Shown: positions 27,995 through 40,635, counted from the first letter of the stretch. The stretch is DNA of 64,000 nt from Acanthacorydalis orientalis (GCA_034766995.1 CM068315.1:39886318-39950317), one strand, 5' to 3'. Numbers and translations: made by a program. Notes: generated from the sequence alone by a model not told the origin.

Positions 27995-28082
<88 letters not shown>
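27940..28082. repeat. Long (TA)n array with partial dyad symmetry
   Basis: TA blocks separated by GTATATG and CATATAC interruptions, which are reverse complements around about 28000. Another array lies at 28308-28346. Confidence 0.9.
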
Positions 28083-28084
<2 letters not shown>

Positions 28085-28304
28085 AGAAAGAATCATAAAT
28101 AAAACAATTCTCAGAACAACTAATAAATTAATTTTATATGTTCTACTTTTAATACCTGTAAAGAAAAAAAGTCATAAATGTGACGTGAAGAAAGTGGGCG
28201 GAATGTATATAATCCTCTGTATGTTGGTCACAAATCTTAAATTTGAAATTTAAAAGAGACCATAAATTTCGTTAACAGGAAATGTGTACTTATTATACAC
28301 ACAC

Positions 28305-28346
<42 letters not shown>

Positions 28347-28347
<1 letters not shown>

Positions 28348-29516
28348 GTGTGTATTAATTTGTATATTTTTATTTTAATTAAATTATCTATCATTCCCCA
28401 TAGAATTACACGAAGTATAAATTAATAAGTAATTACTTACATCCAAAAAAATTTTCGAATGGAAGCATTGATATAAACTATACACATATAAAGATTTGAA
28501 TTCATTTTTATACAGTACGTTGTATTTCATCACAGTGTTTTACAATAAATAAATAATATTTTTTTTTATAAACAAACTACATTTTTTGTATATAATTTAA
28601 TCAAATATTCTATTTTTATTGTTACAATACGTATATGAAATTGAGAACAGATTTAAATTCTATTTTAAAACTGTATTAAAAACATATTTTCACATTTACT
28701 ATTAATATGAAAACACAAAAAATCAATCTATAAATAATAAATCAATCATACAATATTAAGTTACAACGTAGCGCAAAATAAATAACTTAAATATGACACT
28801 TTTTCATTTAATAAAAATATAACACTAATTTTATTTTTTTAAGTATCTAAATAAAATAAGTATTGTCGTAAAAAATAAAAAATGGGGTTATAAAATATAT
28901 ATTAAATTACGTAAGAAATACAAAGTAGCAAATTTAAAATATTTTTTACGAGGTTTGTCTAAAAATGGATTATAATTTTTCTTTTTTTTGGAATCCTTAA
29001 AATTACACAATTAAGCAAAACAGTTATTTGTTAATAAAAACGTTATTTTATATGAAATAAATAAAACTATGAAATAAATGTAAGTGAAAAATCTAATAAA
29101 TAAAGATCTATTTGAATAAAAATCCGATTTTCAGCTAGTTATGCAGAAACTTTTAAAATGTCTCACTAAATATATCTACTTGCTTATATTATCACTTATA
29201 GAATTATTTATAAGGCTGAATGATTATTAATAGATGAACATTTTAGAAAATTTAAAACTTAAACCTTCATCGAGGCGTGTCATTTCTTTTACAACTTCAA
29301 AAGTGGCTTCCAATTTCAAAATATTGTAAATCATTATTTCATTCTCTAGACGAAATACATTTAATTGAATACTAAATTATAATCATAACACTCAAGTCTA
29401 ATTTGGAAGACAATACAAGTTCCTATTAAATATTTTTCCAGCAATAGAATTCTTTCAATTATTATTCCACTATTTGAGACACAGTTTCTATCTTGCTTAT
29501 CAGTTAAATAAAATAT
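28347..29516. other. 3' flank of the astacin gene, nothing recognised
   Basis: AT-rich, many short homopolymers, no ORF above 60 codons that looks coding. Confidence 0.4.
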
Positions 29517-29788
29517 CTATAAACCTAAATAATTACAGATATTGTAATATTTTCTCGATAATTTTGGATCGTTTAAACATCCATACAAATCGTTTACTTT
29601 AAGACAATCCGTTTTCGACATCGCCTTCCTCTGACCGAGCCGCACTCCTTTCATCTTTGCTGTGATCGTTGGTTTTCCACGTTTCTTGCTGAAGTAGTTG
29701 CTTCCGTAATGCATTATCGAATCAAAATCGTATTCAAAATTGTATGTTGTATTTTCGAGACTCTGTTTTTCGAAATTCGATCGAAATT
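29517..29788 (-). CDS. Astacin metalloprotease, exon 4 (Met-turn and C-terminus)
   Basis: Acceptor TTGCAG ahead of 29788. Phase 1 completes IIP|QFRSNF, a conserved astacin junction. Contains the Met-turn DSIMHYG (Met about residue 256, Tyr about 258) and the final cysteines DCLKVNDLYGC that close the domain. About 18 further residues lead to a TAG at 29517. No CUB, EGF or ShK domain follows, so the predicted protein is a minimal signal-pro-catalytic astacin of 320 aa. Exon lengths 160+204+327+272 sum to 321 codons with no internal stop, which supports the model. Confidence 0.9.
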
Positions 29789-30546
29789 CTGCAATTAAAA
29801 AACATATATACATTTAAAATCATGTATGTTTAAATTTTTTTAATATTTAACATTTATCATCTAATTGTATGGAAGAATTTTTCATACAGACAAATCTATC
29901 ACGTTATTTGCAAAAATATAAATCGAAAATTGAGTAGACACCAATTATGATATAACTCACGGGGTGTTCGACCTTACATCCATTACTGTAAATCTATGTT
30001 GAATTCAAATGAGTGATTCGTATTCTCATGTCGCTGCTATTACTCTGAGTATTAAAAAAATACTAGAAATAAAATAGATATACATCTTGTCACTCAGTAA
30101 TTCGACAGTCGCGTGTTCAGTACATTTAGTGTGAATATTTACAGAGTATAACTCTTATTTAAAAGGCTTTGTATTGTTTGATACACCATTAAATTTGTTT
30201 TATTGACAAATTTCCACGAGTTCGTGTTATGCATGAAAACAAGCCAAGAAGTAAAAGATATTATCAAAAAAATTTAGTTCAGTTCACGTTTCTTTTTTTT
30301 ATTTTACAAACTACTACTCACATCTCAATTGTATATTTGTATAACCTAACGTTTAACTAGTTCTTTTTTTCAATAGATATACTATTTTGGTTATGATCCG
30401 ATTTTTTTTAAATATTTATATTAAAACATTATTTTTTTTCAAAAAAAGAGGTGATTTTTGTATTTCTAGCCTTAAAAACGATTTTTTGAACTTATTTATT
30501 AGGAAATATAATAATATTTGAAGATTTTCAATACTTAAGTTATTAA

Positions 30547-31176
30547 CCCTTTCCACTCGACTGTCTCTTCTGAGGGGACATTGTAAATCGAACAAATAAC
30601 AATATTATTTTTGAAGTTAAACTTCTTTAGATAAGCTACGAGTCGAATCGTCGTGAAACAAAATTGTGTGACGGAAGTTAAGTGCATAGGAATAGGGACC
30701 ATTAGACTGGAAAATGGAGTGGGTGTACGATGAGGAGTGGGGCGGGGACCATGTCATCGGTACGAATCGAAACGCTGTGAAGCATTTTTTGTATCTTACT
30801 TCAGCTATCACAAGCTAATTGCTTCATTTTTAAATTACAATTATGCAGAACCCACAGCATAAAATTTCTAATTATATTAAATGTATAAAGTGAGTATTGT
30901 TTCTTGGTAAAATAGAGTTTACCAGGAAAGAAGTATTAAAAAAAATTATTCTTTATTTACAGCTCGGAAGTTTCACTTCAATCGCGCGTGGCCTCACAAC
31001 ACATTTTTTTTATAAAACATGAATTAATAAATAAAATTTTAAAGTTTCACTTAAATAAAGAAATTATTTGCAATTCTATATCATTTTATTTGAAGTTATT
31101 CGTTGCTTGTTATTTTGTTAAAAAATATGTTCGAGTTGCTGGTAAGTGAGATGAAAAAAAACTCCGAGGTAAAGGA
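30547..31176. mobile_element. piggyBac-type non-autonomous element in astacin intron 3
   Basis: 630 bp flanked by TTAA (30543-30546, 31177-31180). Ends CCCTTTCCACTCGACT and complement of TCCTTTACCTCGGAGT. The subterminal GAGTTGCTGGT near the right end is shared with the 7711 element, so both belong to one lineage. A 64-codon minus-strand frame inside (30617-30811) has no recognisable domain. Confidence 0.72.
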
Positions 31177-31425
31177 TTAATAAAATTAACCGATATTGAA
31201 ATATATAAATTATCAATAGTTTTGCATTTTGAAATTTAAAAACCGAATAATTTCACTAAAGCCTTTTACTAGCTTTTCCAAAATATTTTTAATTCGTTAT
31301 TATCTTTCTTATGACTGTTTGATTATCAGCAATAAATACTATTTAATATGTTACGAAAAAAACATTCAAGTAGAATTGTATATAAAAAAAAACTTTATAT
31401 AATCTGTGCAACAAATCGAACTCAC

Positions 31426-31752
31426 GTGGTATTATATTGTCATAATGAATCTTAACGAATTTATCTCTGTCATCTCTAGATTGTTCGTGAAATATTCCAA
31501 GCGCATGCATAAGTTCGTGTATAGCTCGTCCCTCATTTCCTAGACAGTTAGGGCTTCGATCGTCAGGCGGCTGTAGACTAAGCACTTGCGGACCTCCTGT
31601 CTTTCCAATAAATGACCAACATCCTGCAGGATACTTAATCGGCCAGATTAATAAAAAATCTTTTATTTTGCCATTCCACGGTACGAAACGTACGCACGTC
31701 ATTAAATTTAATATCCGTATCGCTTTATAAATTGTAACATACTCGCTCGCTT
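31426..31752 (-). CDS. Astacin metalloprotease, exon 3 (zinc-binding site)
   Basis: Acceptor TTGTAG at 31753, donor GTGAGT at 31425, both phase 1. Carries the zinc-binding signature HELMHALGIFHEQSRDDRD at about residues 200-218, with zinc ligands H200, H204 and H210 and catalytic E201. Conserved cysteines appear in the contexts MTCVRF, AGCWSF and PNCLGN. The signature matches the M12A consensus HExxHxxGxxHExxRxDRD, so the protease looks catalytically intact. It is secreted, with an endopeptidase role; the substrate cannot be told from sequence. Which insect astacin this is (nas-4-like, seminal or gut type) is unresolved. Confidence 0.93.
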
Positions 31753-31762
31753 CTACAAAATA

Positions 31763-31767
<5 letters not shown>

Positions 31768-31802
<35 letters not shown>
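31768..31802. repeat. (TA)n array in the 84-bp astacin intron 2
   Basis: About 17 TA units between donor 31836 and acceptor 31753, taking up over 40 percent of the intron. Confidence 0.93.
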
Positions 31803-31804
<2 letters not shown>

Positions 31805-31836
31805 GTGTGTGTAAAAATTATAAGAGTAACACTGAC

Positions 31837-32040
31837 CATATAATGGACTTATAGCGTACGGAACAGTTCTGTTTTTCCAAATCCGGTCAGGAAAGACATC
31901 CGGACGGATTCCGACCCGCCAATAACTGTACTGTTCGTCGCCCATAGCCATATCACCTTGAAATAAGCCTGGTCGAACTTCGGGGTCGAGTTCGTCAACT
32001 TGTTGAAGTAATTGAGACGATTCTTCTAAACTAAAGTGCA
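31837..32040 (-). CDS. Astacin metalloprotease, exon 2 (propeptide and start of catalytic domain)
   Basis: Acceptor TTCTAG at 32041 and donor GTCAGT at 31836, phase 1 on both sides. Encodes about residues 54-121 of the joined 320-aa protein. The propeptide includes LFQGDM at about residues 79-84, which fits the FxGD aspartate switch that keeps astacins latent by occupying the catalytic zinc (family knowledge). The catalytic domain begins near residue 98 with DRIWKNRTVPYAISPLY, the usual astacin N-terminal pattern. The open frame extends past the acceptor upstream, but the splice site and phase make that extension unlikely to be coding. Confidence 0.85.
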
Positions 32041-33288
32041 CTAGAATTAAAATCATATCTTGTATAAAATAGTATATATTGTTATTATTCATAGAAATAT
32101 ATTTATGTTGTTCTATGCTATCTAAATACAATTTAGTTCGGTTTTCGGTTTTACATGACACAAAAAGAACATTTTGAGTACGAAATGCATATTTTATGAA
32201 ATGTGCTTGAATAGAACTATTTAAATTTGTACTGAAATCCGTCATACATTTTGTTGATCAAGTACAATAAAACACCGGTCAACACTCATTATATGTGTCT
32301 AGGAAGTAAAGCGTTTAACGAAACAACGATCTACAGATTCATTATAATACTACACAAATAAAAATATATTATAATAATACACAACTGATACAATAACGTA
32401 CATTTGATAATCAGTGTCTTGTGTAATGTACGATTTTAAAGGTAATAATTTTTTATTTTCTAACTAGTATATAGCCCGTTAAAATCGCCAGGAAAATAGA
32501 AACATAGAAAGAAAAAAACGTTAATTGGTTTTTACAGCACAATAAATTTAAACATAAAAAAATACCTAAGAACGAAACTTAATGAACTAAACTTGAAACC
32601 TATGAGCAGACAATATGTAAACATGTCTCGTTACTTTGTCCGCACGACAAAGTGACTAGTAATGTGAGTTTTTATTATTAAGATAACAATTGAATTCCTA
32701 ATTGTAAAAGCACTATAAACAAAACAACACTAAAAAGTAGATGATAATCAAGGTTGTATTATATGTATAAATCAAACGGGCATAGTTTTTCGGTTATATT
32801 TGGTCTTCATAAATATTTTATATTAAATATCTTTCCTATTTATCAGATATTTTTTATACAAAAACTCTAATATTTAACCTTCTTAAAAGAGAAAACAATC
32901 ACATTTTTTTAAAAAAAAAACGTATTTCAGAATTTTAAATAGTTATATTTTTGTATTAACGTTTCTCAAATAATTACTGAAACACTTTTTTGAATATAAT
33001 GTTAATCCATTAGTACTTGTGTCATATTTGTAAGACAGAAAATAATTTTTAGCGATTACACTTTTTATTTTTTTTTTAAAAAAATAAAATGCTTTATTAA
33101 CATTCATCATCATTGTCAACGATAGAAAAATTCATGATATATGGAGATTGCTTAAGCTAATTAAGTTGTATTTATAGAAACCGTGTTATGAGAGTACCGC
33201 GTTATAGGAAGGCTGTCGCAATTTTTGCTTCGCGTTATATGGAAACCTTGTTATGAGAGTACTGCGTTATAGGAGGGTTTACTGTATG

Positions 33289-33342
<54 letters not shown>

Positions 33343-34004
33343 TATGTATTATATATATATATAATGTATATGTATTTATTCGTGTATGTATATTTTAAAA
33401 TTCAATTTTTTTAGGCATTTGTGAAAAGATAAAAAAAATAATATCTAATAAACTAATATTATTTTATTTCAAAATTGTGCACTAATGCACTAAATTGTAA
33501 AATTATTTGTAAGTTAATTTGTTTGTAAAGTTAAAAGGAATATAAATATTTTTTTTTAATATCGGCAAGGCCATTGATCGTATTTTAATATAATAAGATG
33601 TTCGGAAATGTATTCATGAAATCGATGAAAAATTGATTATTTACTACGAACACATCTAATAATGAAACAGGTCGATGTACGCTTATTTATTCTAGCTTTG
33701 AAATGTGTATGTATTTTATGGCTGATACGGTCTTGGTACAATTATTTACCGTGAATTTCTAAATCAGATATTAATAATAGTTATTGATGTATGAGTAATT
33801 TTTATTCAGCATTTCAATTGATCGAATCTCAGATCGATATTAATTGGAGAACCCAAGTAATTGTATTTTTTAAAAAAACGCTATAAATTTATGCTTTAAC
33901 TGATTTTTAAGACGTTTGAAACGCGTTTCTTTCAAAAAATATTAAATTAACCGAACGTTTTTTTTTAAAAATAATAAACAAAAATAACTAAAACATAACA
34001 TTAC
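32041..34004. other. Astacin intron 1
   Basis: About 1.96 kb; holds a single pogo-like terminus and a (TA)n array near 33300. No exon recognised. Confidence 0.6.
33160..33286. mobile_element. Single pogo-like terminus with internal repeats
   Basis: Reads on the minus strand from CAGTAAACCCTCCTATAACG. The word GTTATGAGAGTAC(C/T)GCGTTATA occurs twice, at about 33185 and 33250. That arrangement is common in pogo/Tigger ends. No opposite end was found, and a (TA)n array follows directly. Confidence 0.5.
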
Positions 34005-34164
34005 CGTCTGTCGGTATTGGCGGATGCATGACCAATGGTACTTTGGGTAAGACGACTCTCGTACATCCGTTGTCGAAATACGAAACCGCGATCAACAGAA
34101 CGAATATGGGTATTGCAGAATTCCACATGTTGTAGGCGCGTGTCATCGAGCACAACGGTACCAT
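34005..34164 (-). CDS. Astacin metalloprotease, exon 1 (signal peptide)
   Basis: Starts with ATG at 34164. In-frame ATGs at codons 7 and 13 could also initiate. A hydrophobic core (IPIFVLLIAVSYF) gives a secretory signal peptide, followed by a short proline-rich start of the propeptide ending PPIPTD. The donor GTAATG at 34004 leaves phase 1, which matches exon 2 exactly. TATA-like sequences lie on the minus strand around 34298-34284. I found this exon from the phase constraint and the signal peptide; it is too short to stand out as an ORF. Confidence 0.72.
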
Positions 34165-35094
34165 AGATACTGTTCTGTATTGCTGATTTCTGACTACGCT
34201 CCTCTGTGATGGCTCACATTCCCTTGCTTGACACTAACTACATGAACGGACGTCCATACGTACATACTCACACACACGCACATTTATAAACTATATAAAA
34301 CTACTAGTTACCTTGCTGAGATATGTCGTTCCATTGGCGTAACAATAATTAAATGCTCTACAAGTTGCAGTACTCGATACGGCGTTATATTAAAATGTAT
34401 TATCATGCCGTCTATCTTATAAAGGTCACTCACCTTTCGAAGAACGTACGTTTGTATACAAACGATCGATTTGTAATTCTTATTGAACTTGTAACAAGAG
34501 TAACTGATCCGATATTATAGGCCGTCATTATTATTATTATTTTCAATGTCACGCGAATATTCAAATGCGGCACTTTCTATATATAGCTCCTTCTGTAGTA
34601 TTATTCATGCGAATTTTAAATATTTAATGCGTATCACATTCGCTTGGCATGCAGCAGGTTACGGTGACGTCTCCCGCAGGTACATACGGTTATCTAATTA
34701 TTACAATGGTTTGAAATGACGTTTGACGAAGATTAATTTTTAACCATGTTTAATATGCGTAATTTCATATCTTTAATTTTTATTGTACGTTTCATCATAC
34801 ATTTTGTTTTGTATTTTCACATCTCGATATATTCGTGTATAAAAATCAAACGAAACTATTGCTCAAGCATCTCCTCTCACCTCTTTTTATTTTTAATCTA
34901 TTTTTTCCCCAGTACAGTTCTAACACTCCAGGTAAATCCACATTCACAAATGAATTCTTACTTCACCTCGCAAAACAAACAGTTCTTTAATTCAAAATAT
35001 TTGATTTTTGATTAAGCGTATTTAGATGACAAACCCATCATCCACGGAACGCTGTTGAAAAAGATTTTATTTATGAAACTGTCCGATTTCATTC

Positions 35095-35260
35095 GCCGTA
35101 TAGTTCTGGAACTGTCGCCAAATTCGGTTTTACAAATGAATTCTATACTCATCCCACAAGTTACAAAAAAATCTGATAAAATTTTCTAATAATTGATTAT
35201 TGATCATTTTTAATTCTTTCTTATACACCTTTAACTATTTTTAAAGTGTTAAGGCACAAA
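35095..35260. repeat. Snap-back repeat family, left arm g
   Basis: CTGTCGCCAAATTCGGTTTT, then ACAAATGAATTCTATACTCA and TAATTGATTATTGATCATTT. Confidence 0.6.
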
Positions 35261-35668
35261 AAAAGTAAATTAATATCTAATTTCTTATTAACTTTTATTA
35301 TACACTGTAATGTATTTAATAGTACTGTCTATTGCTACTTGCAATAGTAAACACAAGTTGTTTTTATTGTGGATAATATAAAAATAATGTATAATCCCAT
35401 ATCAGAACATTAGAAAAAATAGAAAAACCAAACAGGTTAGATGATATTTTTAAATCCTATTTTGACTGCAGCAATTTGTTAATCAGGATAACTGATTGAC
35501 ATCCACTACTTCTTTTCATTCATTTACACACATAATGTACATAGACTGATCATTCCACTCTAAAAATTCTAAATAGAAGGTTAAAGAAGTGAGAATTTGT
35601 TCCTATAGATCTATCGCCATTAGAGTGCAAACAAGTAAAACAAAGATGGTAATACGAAATATTGTATC

Positions 35669-36180
35669 AGTGCAAAAGTTCGTATACGATTTGAAATTGA
35701 AACTCGGGCGATTATTTTTCGCAAAAAACGCTTTTCTAATCAATTATGTATAGCCTATCCTTTTCTGCATTCATTTTCCAACGCTCAGGCAGAGACTCGA
35801 TTACTTGTTCATAAAAGCTGTGCGGTTTTTCGGCAAAAAACGCGATGAGGTGGTTTTTGACTACCTCCATGGTGTCAAATTTTTTATCGTTTAAACTGTT
35901 CTGCATCGACCGGAACAAATGATAATCCGAAGGTGTAATGTCCCGAGAATACGGTGGATGCGATATGATTTCCCATTTCAACTGCTTCAGTTTATGTAGA
36001 GTCAGTTTTGCTGTATGTGGTTTTTCGTTATTGTAATATAAGATGCACCCCTTGCGATTGACCAAACTCGACCGATTTTAGCCAATCGCATCTTCTTTTA
36101 GCGAATAATTACATAGCTATATAATTACATAGCGAATAATTACATAGCATGTCAGTGACTTTTGAAACAAGTATAATTTT
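35669..36180 (-). mobile_element. Mariner fragment, lineage D
   Basis: A 109-codon minus-strand frame (35736-36065) encodes the C-terminal half of a mariner transposase: VNRKGCILYYNNEKPHTAKL, then HPPYSRDITPSDYHLFRSMQ, NSLNDKKFD and so on. The catalytic Asp equivalents (YYNN in place of the usual HHDN; PSDYHLF) show that the first of these is altered. The N-terminal half is absent. A short direct repeat of a GCGAATAATTACATAGC unit follows at 36098-36150. Ends are poorly defined. Confidence 0.72.
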
Positions 36181-36667
36181 TACACTACTCCACTGGCAAA
36201 CGCTTCTTCGATGTATCTATTAGACTGAAGTGAATGTACTTAATTAATACCTACTTTTATTTACATTTATAAAATATCCAGTTTCAAATTAATAGCATTT
36301 TTATTAAAAATGTTGTTTTGTAAACAATGACAAATAAATATTTCTGAAAATTGCGATAAAGGTGTACTAATTATTAAATAAATACCTTACAATTAGTACT
36401 ATACTGGCGAAATATTATTATATCTATTATTTGCATATATATATATATACCCACATAAATTTTGGACACTGTTTATTTCTTAAGATTAGCATTTTTCAAT
36501 AATTATATCAACTTCTATTATTTATACTAATAATATAAATTAATTTAAGGGAAATGTAATCAAACCTATATGGTTTAATATAATTTTATGATTTAATTTT
36601 TTATTTCACTAGGAAAAATTTGACTTCTTTACATATTTCTCAAATCCTCTCTCTTTTCTCAACCAGC

Positions 36668-36729
<62 letters not shown>

Positions 36730-36733
<4 letters not shown>

Positions 36734-36907
36734 TAATCATTGAAATAAGCTCCCACATGAAAGTATTAAAAAAATCATTATTTTTTTATTTAGTATTTTA
36801 GATAAATTGTATTTTAATATTGAATTGTACTAAAATACTGAATAAAAAATGATTAAACATGATTTTTTTTAATACTTTATGTGAGATCCTAAATTGAATC
36901 ACTCTAT
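36730..36907. mobile_element. Palindromic MITE next to TA/GA array, copy 2
   Basis: About 178 bp. Ends ATAATCATTGAAATAAGCTC and complement of GAGTGATTCAATTTAGGATC are mutually inverted, and the inner TTTAGTATTTTAGATAAAT matches copy 1. The left side adjoins (TA)n(GA)n. Confidence 0.63.
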
Positions 36908-36999
36908 ATAAAAAACTAGGAATATTCGTTAATAACAAGTTTTTGATATTATGATTTGTGTTTTAAAATGAGTTGAACTTATAAAGTTAAAAATATATT

Positions 37000-38222
37000 T
37001 TTTGGCCAATCATTGAAATGAAAATGAAAGCAGCTGTTTTCAATCAGGAGGTAGTGATCCCATCTCGAATCGTGAAATATATTCAGGTTGCCCGTGGAAA
37101 AGTTAAATATTTATAAACATTTTTAATCAAAAAATAAAATCTGACAAACAGTTTTAGTCCGATTAATAAATTTGAAGCGATGAGAGTTTAAACTAAAAAG
37201 ATGGATCGAATGAATAAATCTAATTATACTTGAAATGTGTCTACTTTATTCCTTGCTGATTTTTATTTAGTTTTCAGTTTAAAAAATAAAATTTAATTAT
37301 TTAAACCAATGTCGTAGAACATGAATTGAAAAATTCAATAAATATATCATAAAATACTAAAATGTAATATTAAAAATGTATGGATTCAAAATTCATAACA
37401 AAAATTTATCATAAAATAAAGAAAATAAATATAAAATAATTATAGTAATAAAAAATATAAAATAAAATGAATTTATCATAATATATACCTTATTTTAATG
37501 AACAATTATTTTTTTTCTAAAATCTGTTTTCGAATACAAAAATATATCCTAGTTTTAAAAGGCATGTTCCTGAAGAATATATTTATATTTATATCTACAG
37601 ACATCCAAAAATTGTTATTATTCATTTTAATTCTCAATACTATTCTATAATTAATATTTCATATTGTTTACTTTATTAACATGAGTATATTTGATTGTAA
37701 TTCGTTTACAATAAACACAATGTTCATATGTGCTAAGGTGTTCATATATTTGATAACTTGTATGTTAATATATTAGATTCGATATAAGAAAATAAAAAAA
37801 ATATTAAATCCTGTTACATTTCGAATGCCATAGATTAGTAAGCACATATATAAAATTAAAATGTATTTTAAAAAATCTCTGAACAACGTTTTATTGATAT
37901 ACGTGAAAAAAAAACATATATAAAAGTTTCGAAAATATTTTACTATGAAAATAATTAATGATAATGACTTTTTCAAACAAACTTTATTTCTGTTGACACT
38001 ATAACTTATACTAATACTTTTTATAATGATGATTCAAATTGATCACTTATTTACTTATAACTAAATAGTTAATTGATTACAATAGAAAAATGAAATGAGA
38101 GCAAAAATGTCCTATTTACCATTTATGTACGTTTAAATATTTCGAAGTACAGTTTGGTCAACTTTCATACACATGGAAAAAGATTTAATATACATATATA
38201 TAAGCCTACACACCTCACACCC

Positions 38223-38225
<3 letters not shown>
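37000..38225. other. Intergenic stretch, nothing recognised
   Basis: AT-rich; a weak snap-back-like fragment near 37100-37170. No gene. Confidence 0.35.

Positions 38226-38280
<55 letters not shown>
38226..38280. repeat. (TA)n array
   Basis: Intergenic; further arrays in this interval are at 33294-33338, 36671-36707, 39440-39477 and 40816-40860. Confidence 0.93.
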
Positions 38281-38283
<3 letters not shown>

Positions 38284-38789
38284 CTTGTATTCGATTATTT
38301 TTTTTATTTTATTTGGTATAAAACATGTATTTATATCTAACACTAAAGTTGTTTGTTTGTTTTAAATTTTATTTCATTTTTTTGAATGCAACTTATTTTT
38401 ATTTTTTCAGTTATAAAAAAAATATTTCTTCGTATAGAAACCTATATCTAGTTTAACCAGTATCTATATACTATTTTTGAATAAATTCAGAAATAAATAT
38501 TGAATCATGAAATACCGCTATGTCTTATTAATAAAGAAATGAGTATGGAGTTCTATTCAAATATGTTTTTGGTTTTGTAAAAATGTTCTTGATTAAAATC
38601 GATTAGTTTTCTTTAGTTGCGTAGAATTAATTAGAATATTTTTTTATTTGGAAATTAGTAGATTTTATTACAATTTATACATAGACTGACCAAACTGACT
38701 CGATGTTAAATATTAAAAAAAAACGGATTTGTGAGTAGAGGTCATGTTTCAAATCAAATCTTAAATATTACTAAAATATTGCTTTATAC

Positions 38790-39338
38790 CAGTGTTGTGG
38801 AACCTTTTCATGCTGGAATTTTGTATTTATTAAGCTATAATCAAATAACACCTCATTCAAGAAACTTCAATTAGATATATCTAAAAATGTACATGATTTT
38901 GTAAAAATTCAATTACTATGTACTCAATAATTTCAAATAGTGAAAAATATTTGTTAATTTTAAAATTAACTAATCTTTGAATGATTTTTTTGTGTCTGCT
39001 TTCTGTTGGAAAGAATGCAAATATTTGATTGCAACATGGAAGTCTACCTATTTCAGTTGATCCTTTAGTTGTGTATCTGTTATTTGTGACCTCAAGAGCG
39101 TCTCGATTTGGGTTAGGTAGGAGAATTCATATTAGCATCAATGAGTGGTTGAAAAACAAAAGAGCATTTTTCGGGCATGTTGCCAAAGGTGTGGGTTTTC
39201 TACTGCGTTTTTTCATTTTTGAATTGGACTTTCTTAGCATTAAACAATGATTTTCATATTTCATCTACTAAAAGCTCAATGGACTCAGACAAAAGGTCGT
39301 ACTTAAGGCCCTAGAAGGCCACAGGTTCCCCACCACTG
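38790..39338. mobile_element. Non-autonomous hAT element
   Basis: 549 bp with ends CAGTGTTGTGGAACCTTTTC and the complement of CAGTGGTGGGGAACCTGTGG. Flanked by 8-bp repeats CTTTATAC / CTTCATAC (7 of 8 match). A 73-codon frame at 39029 has no recognisable domain, though it is long for the local composition and may be a transposase crumb. Confidence 0.8.
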
Positions 39339-39433
39339 CTTCATACTATTATTTTTAATAATCTTAATCAATTCAGGGCTTAAAATACTAGATGCTATTC
39401 TCTTTTCAATAATTATTCTATTTACATAATGAT

Positions 39434-39478
<45 letters not shown>

Positions 39479-39616
39479 TGTGATGTTTGATAACAATATT
39501 TACCGTTCTATCTAATTTATTACCTACATCATTACTATTTAATTTATATCTAGATACTAGTTTTAATTACAGTTTTTTTTTTATTTTACGCGTAAAATGC
39601 AGTCTAATCTAAACAA

Positions 39617-39700
39617 AATAATCTTGAGTACAGATAATCCACTTTCTAGGGGTTTTTTTTGTAATTATTTAGATGAATATTTATTCACAATTAGTGTTTG
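39617..39700. repeat. Dispersed repeat shared with 27762-27855
   Basis: AATCTTGAGTACAGATAATC and TTAGATGAATATTTATTCAC; homology stops on both sides. Confidence 0.5.
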
Positions 39701-39799
39701 TTTAAGAGATAATTGTTATTTAGTAAATATAAAGTTACTTATTAATCGACTTGTAGTACTAGTAGACATCAGTGACCAAAAATATTCATTAAGTAATTA

Positions 39800-40062
39800 T
39801 TTTTGATCGTTGTTTCAGCGAATTTCGATGACAATGCAATTATCCTCTAAGTGATAAGATGTAAAATAAACTATAAATGTTTAATTATTCTCTACCTTAT
39901 CACTCTGATGAAAGCATCGTCATCGAAATGTGCTACGCAGTAATCAAAAAAATGATCAATAATGAATTATTGAATATTTTGTATCAGTACACTTTTTTGA
40001 TTTTTGTGACATGAGTGAAAAATTGATTTCTAAATTTAAATTTAGTCACTGTGCCAAAATTA
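39800..40062. repeat. Snap-back repeat family, copy h, interrupted by mariner
   Basis: Centre GATGAAAGCATCGTCATCGA, right arm GATCAATAATGAATTATTGA, terminus TTTAGTCACTGTGCCAAAAT. The mariner at 40063 sits in the terminus, and TATATTG-like repeat sequence resumes after it. Confidence 0.62.
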
Positions 40063-40635
40063 TTAGATTGACAGGAAAATAAATGCGGTTTTTGTTTTCT
40101 GAACTGTAACTTTTTAATTTTTTTCACTGAAAGTGTCATCTCATCGTGTTCATGTTGATATCATTTTAATGTGTATTTTTCGTTCTGTGCTTTGGTAACA
40201 TTGACTTTGGTCTTATTAATATTGCTTCAAATTGGGTTATTGAATTAAAGACTGAAAAAAAGCAAATGAGAGCATAATTTTTGTATGATTTCAAAACGGG
40301 TGATAAAGCAGCAGAAACTGCTCGTAAACTAAACGATGCTTTTGGTGTGGATACTGTTAAGGAACGTACGATGAAATGGTAGTTCCAAGAATTTCGTGCT
40401 CGGGATGAGAGCCTTGAAGATGGAGAAGGTCGCGAGCGTCCTTCTTCAGTTCATAACGACCAACTGAAGACGTTAGTTGAATCAGAACCACACACAATTC
40501 GAGAGCTTACACAAAAATTAGACATTAGTCATTCAACAGTTCTGGACCACTTAAAACAGCTAAAAAAATCAAAAAAGTGAAAAATCGATATGAATTTGAA
40601 GATCATAAACCGCAATTATTTTTCTACCAACCTAA
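40063..40635 (+). mobile_element. Deleted mariner, lineage E copy 4
   Basis: 573 bp, left end TTAGATTGACAGGAAAATAA, right end complement of TTAGGTTGGTAGAAAAATAA. Retains the transposase N-terminal half with only two stops: FLYDFKTGDKAAETARKLND, then FGVDTVKERTMKW, FQEFRARDESLEDGEGRERP and DQLKTLVESEPHTIRELTQK. The catalytic domain is deleted. It is inserted in the end of a snap-back repeat copy (39800-40062). Confidence 0.82.

Noticed and set aside
30617..30811. 64-codon minus-strand frame in astacin intron 3
   Set aside because: Lies inside a TTAA-flanked piggyBac-type element and matches no astacin or other domain.
32041..32245. In-frame extension upstream of astacin exon 2 as an alternative N-terminus
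   Set aside because: It lacks a signal peptide and ignores a good acceptor (TTCTAG) whose phase fits the signal-peptide exon at 34005-34164.
36098..36150. Short tandem GCGAATAATTACATAGC repeats as a possible CRISPR-like array
   Set aside because: Only three imperfect units without spacers, in an insect genome; simple local duplication.
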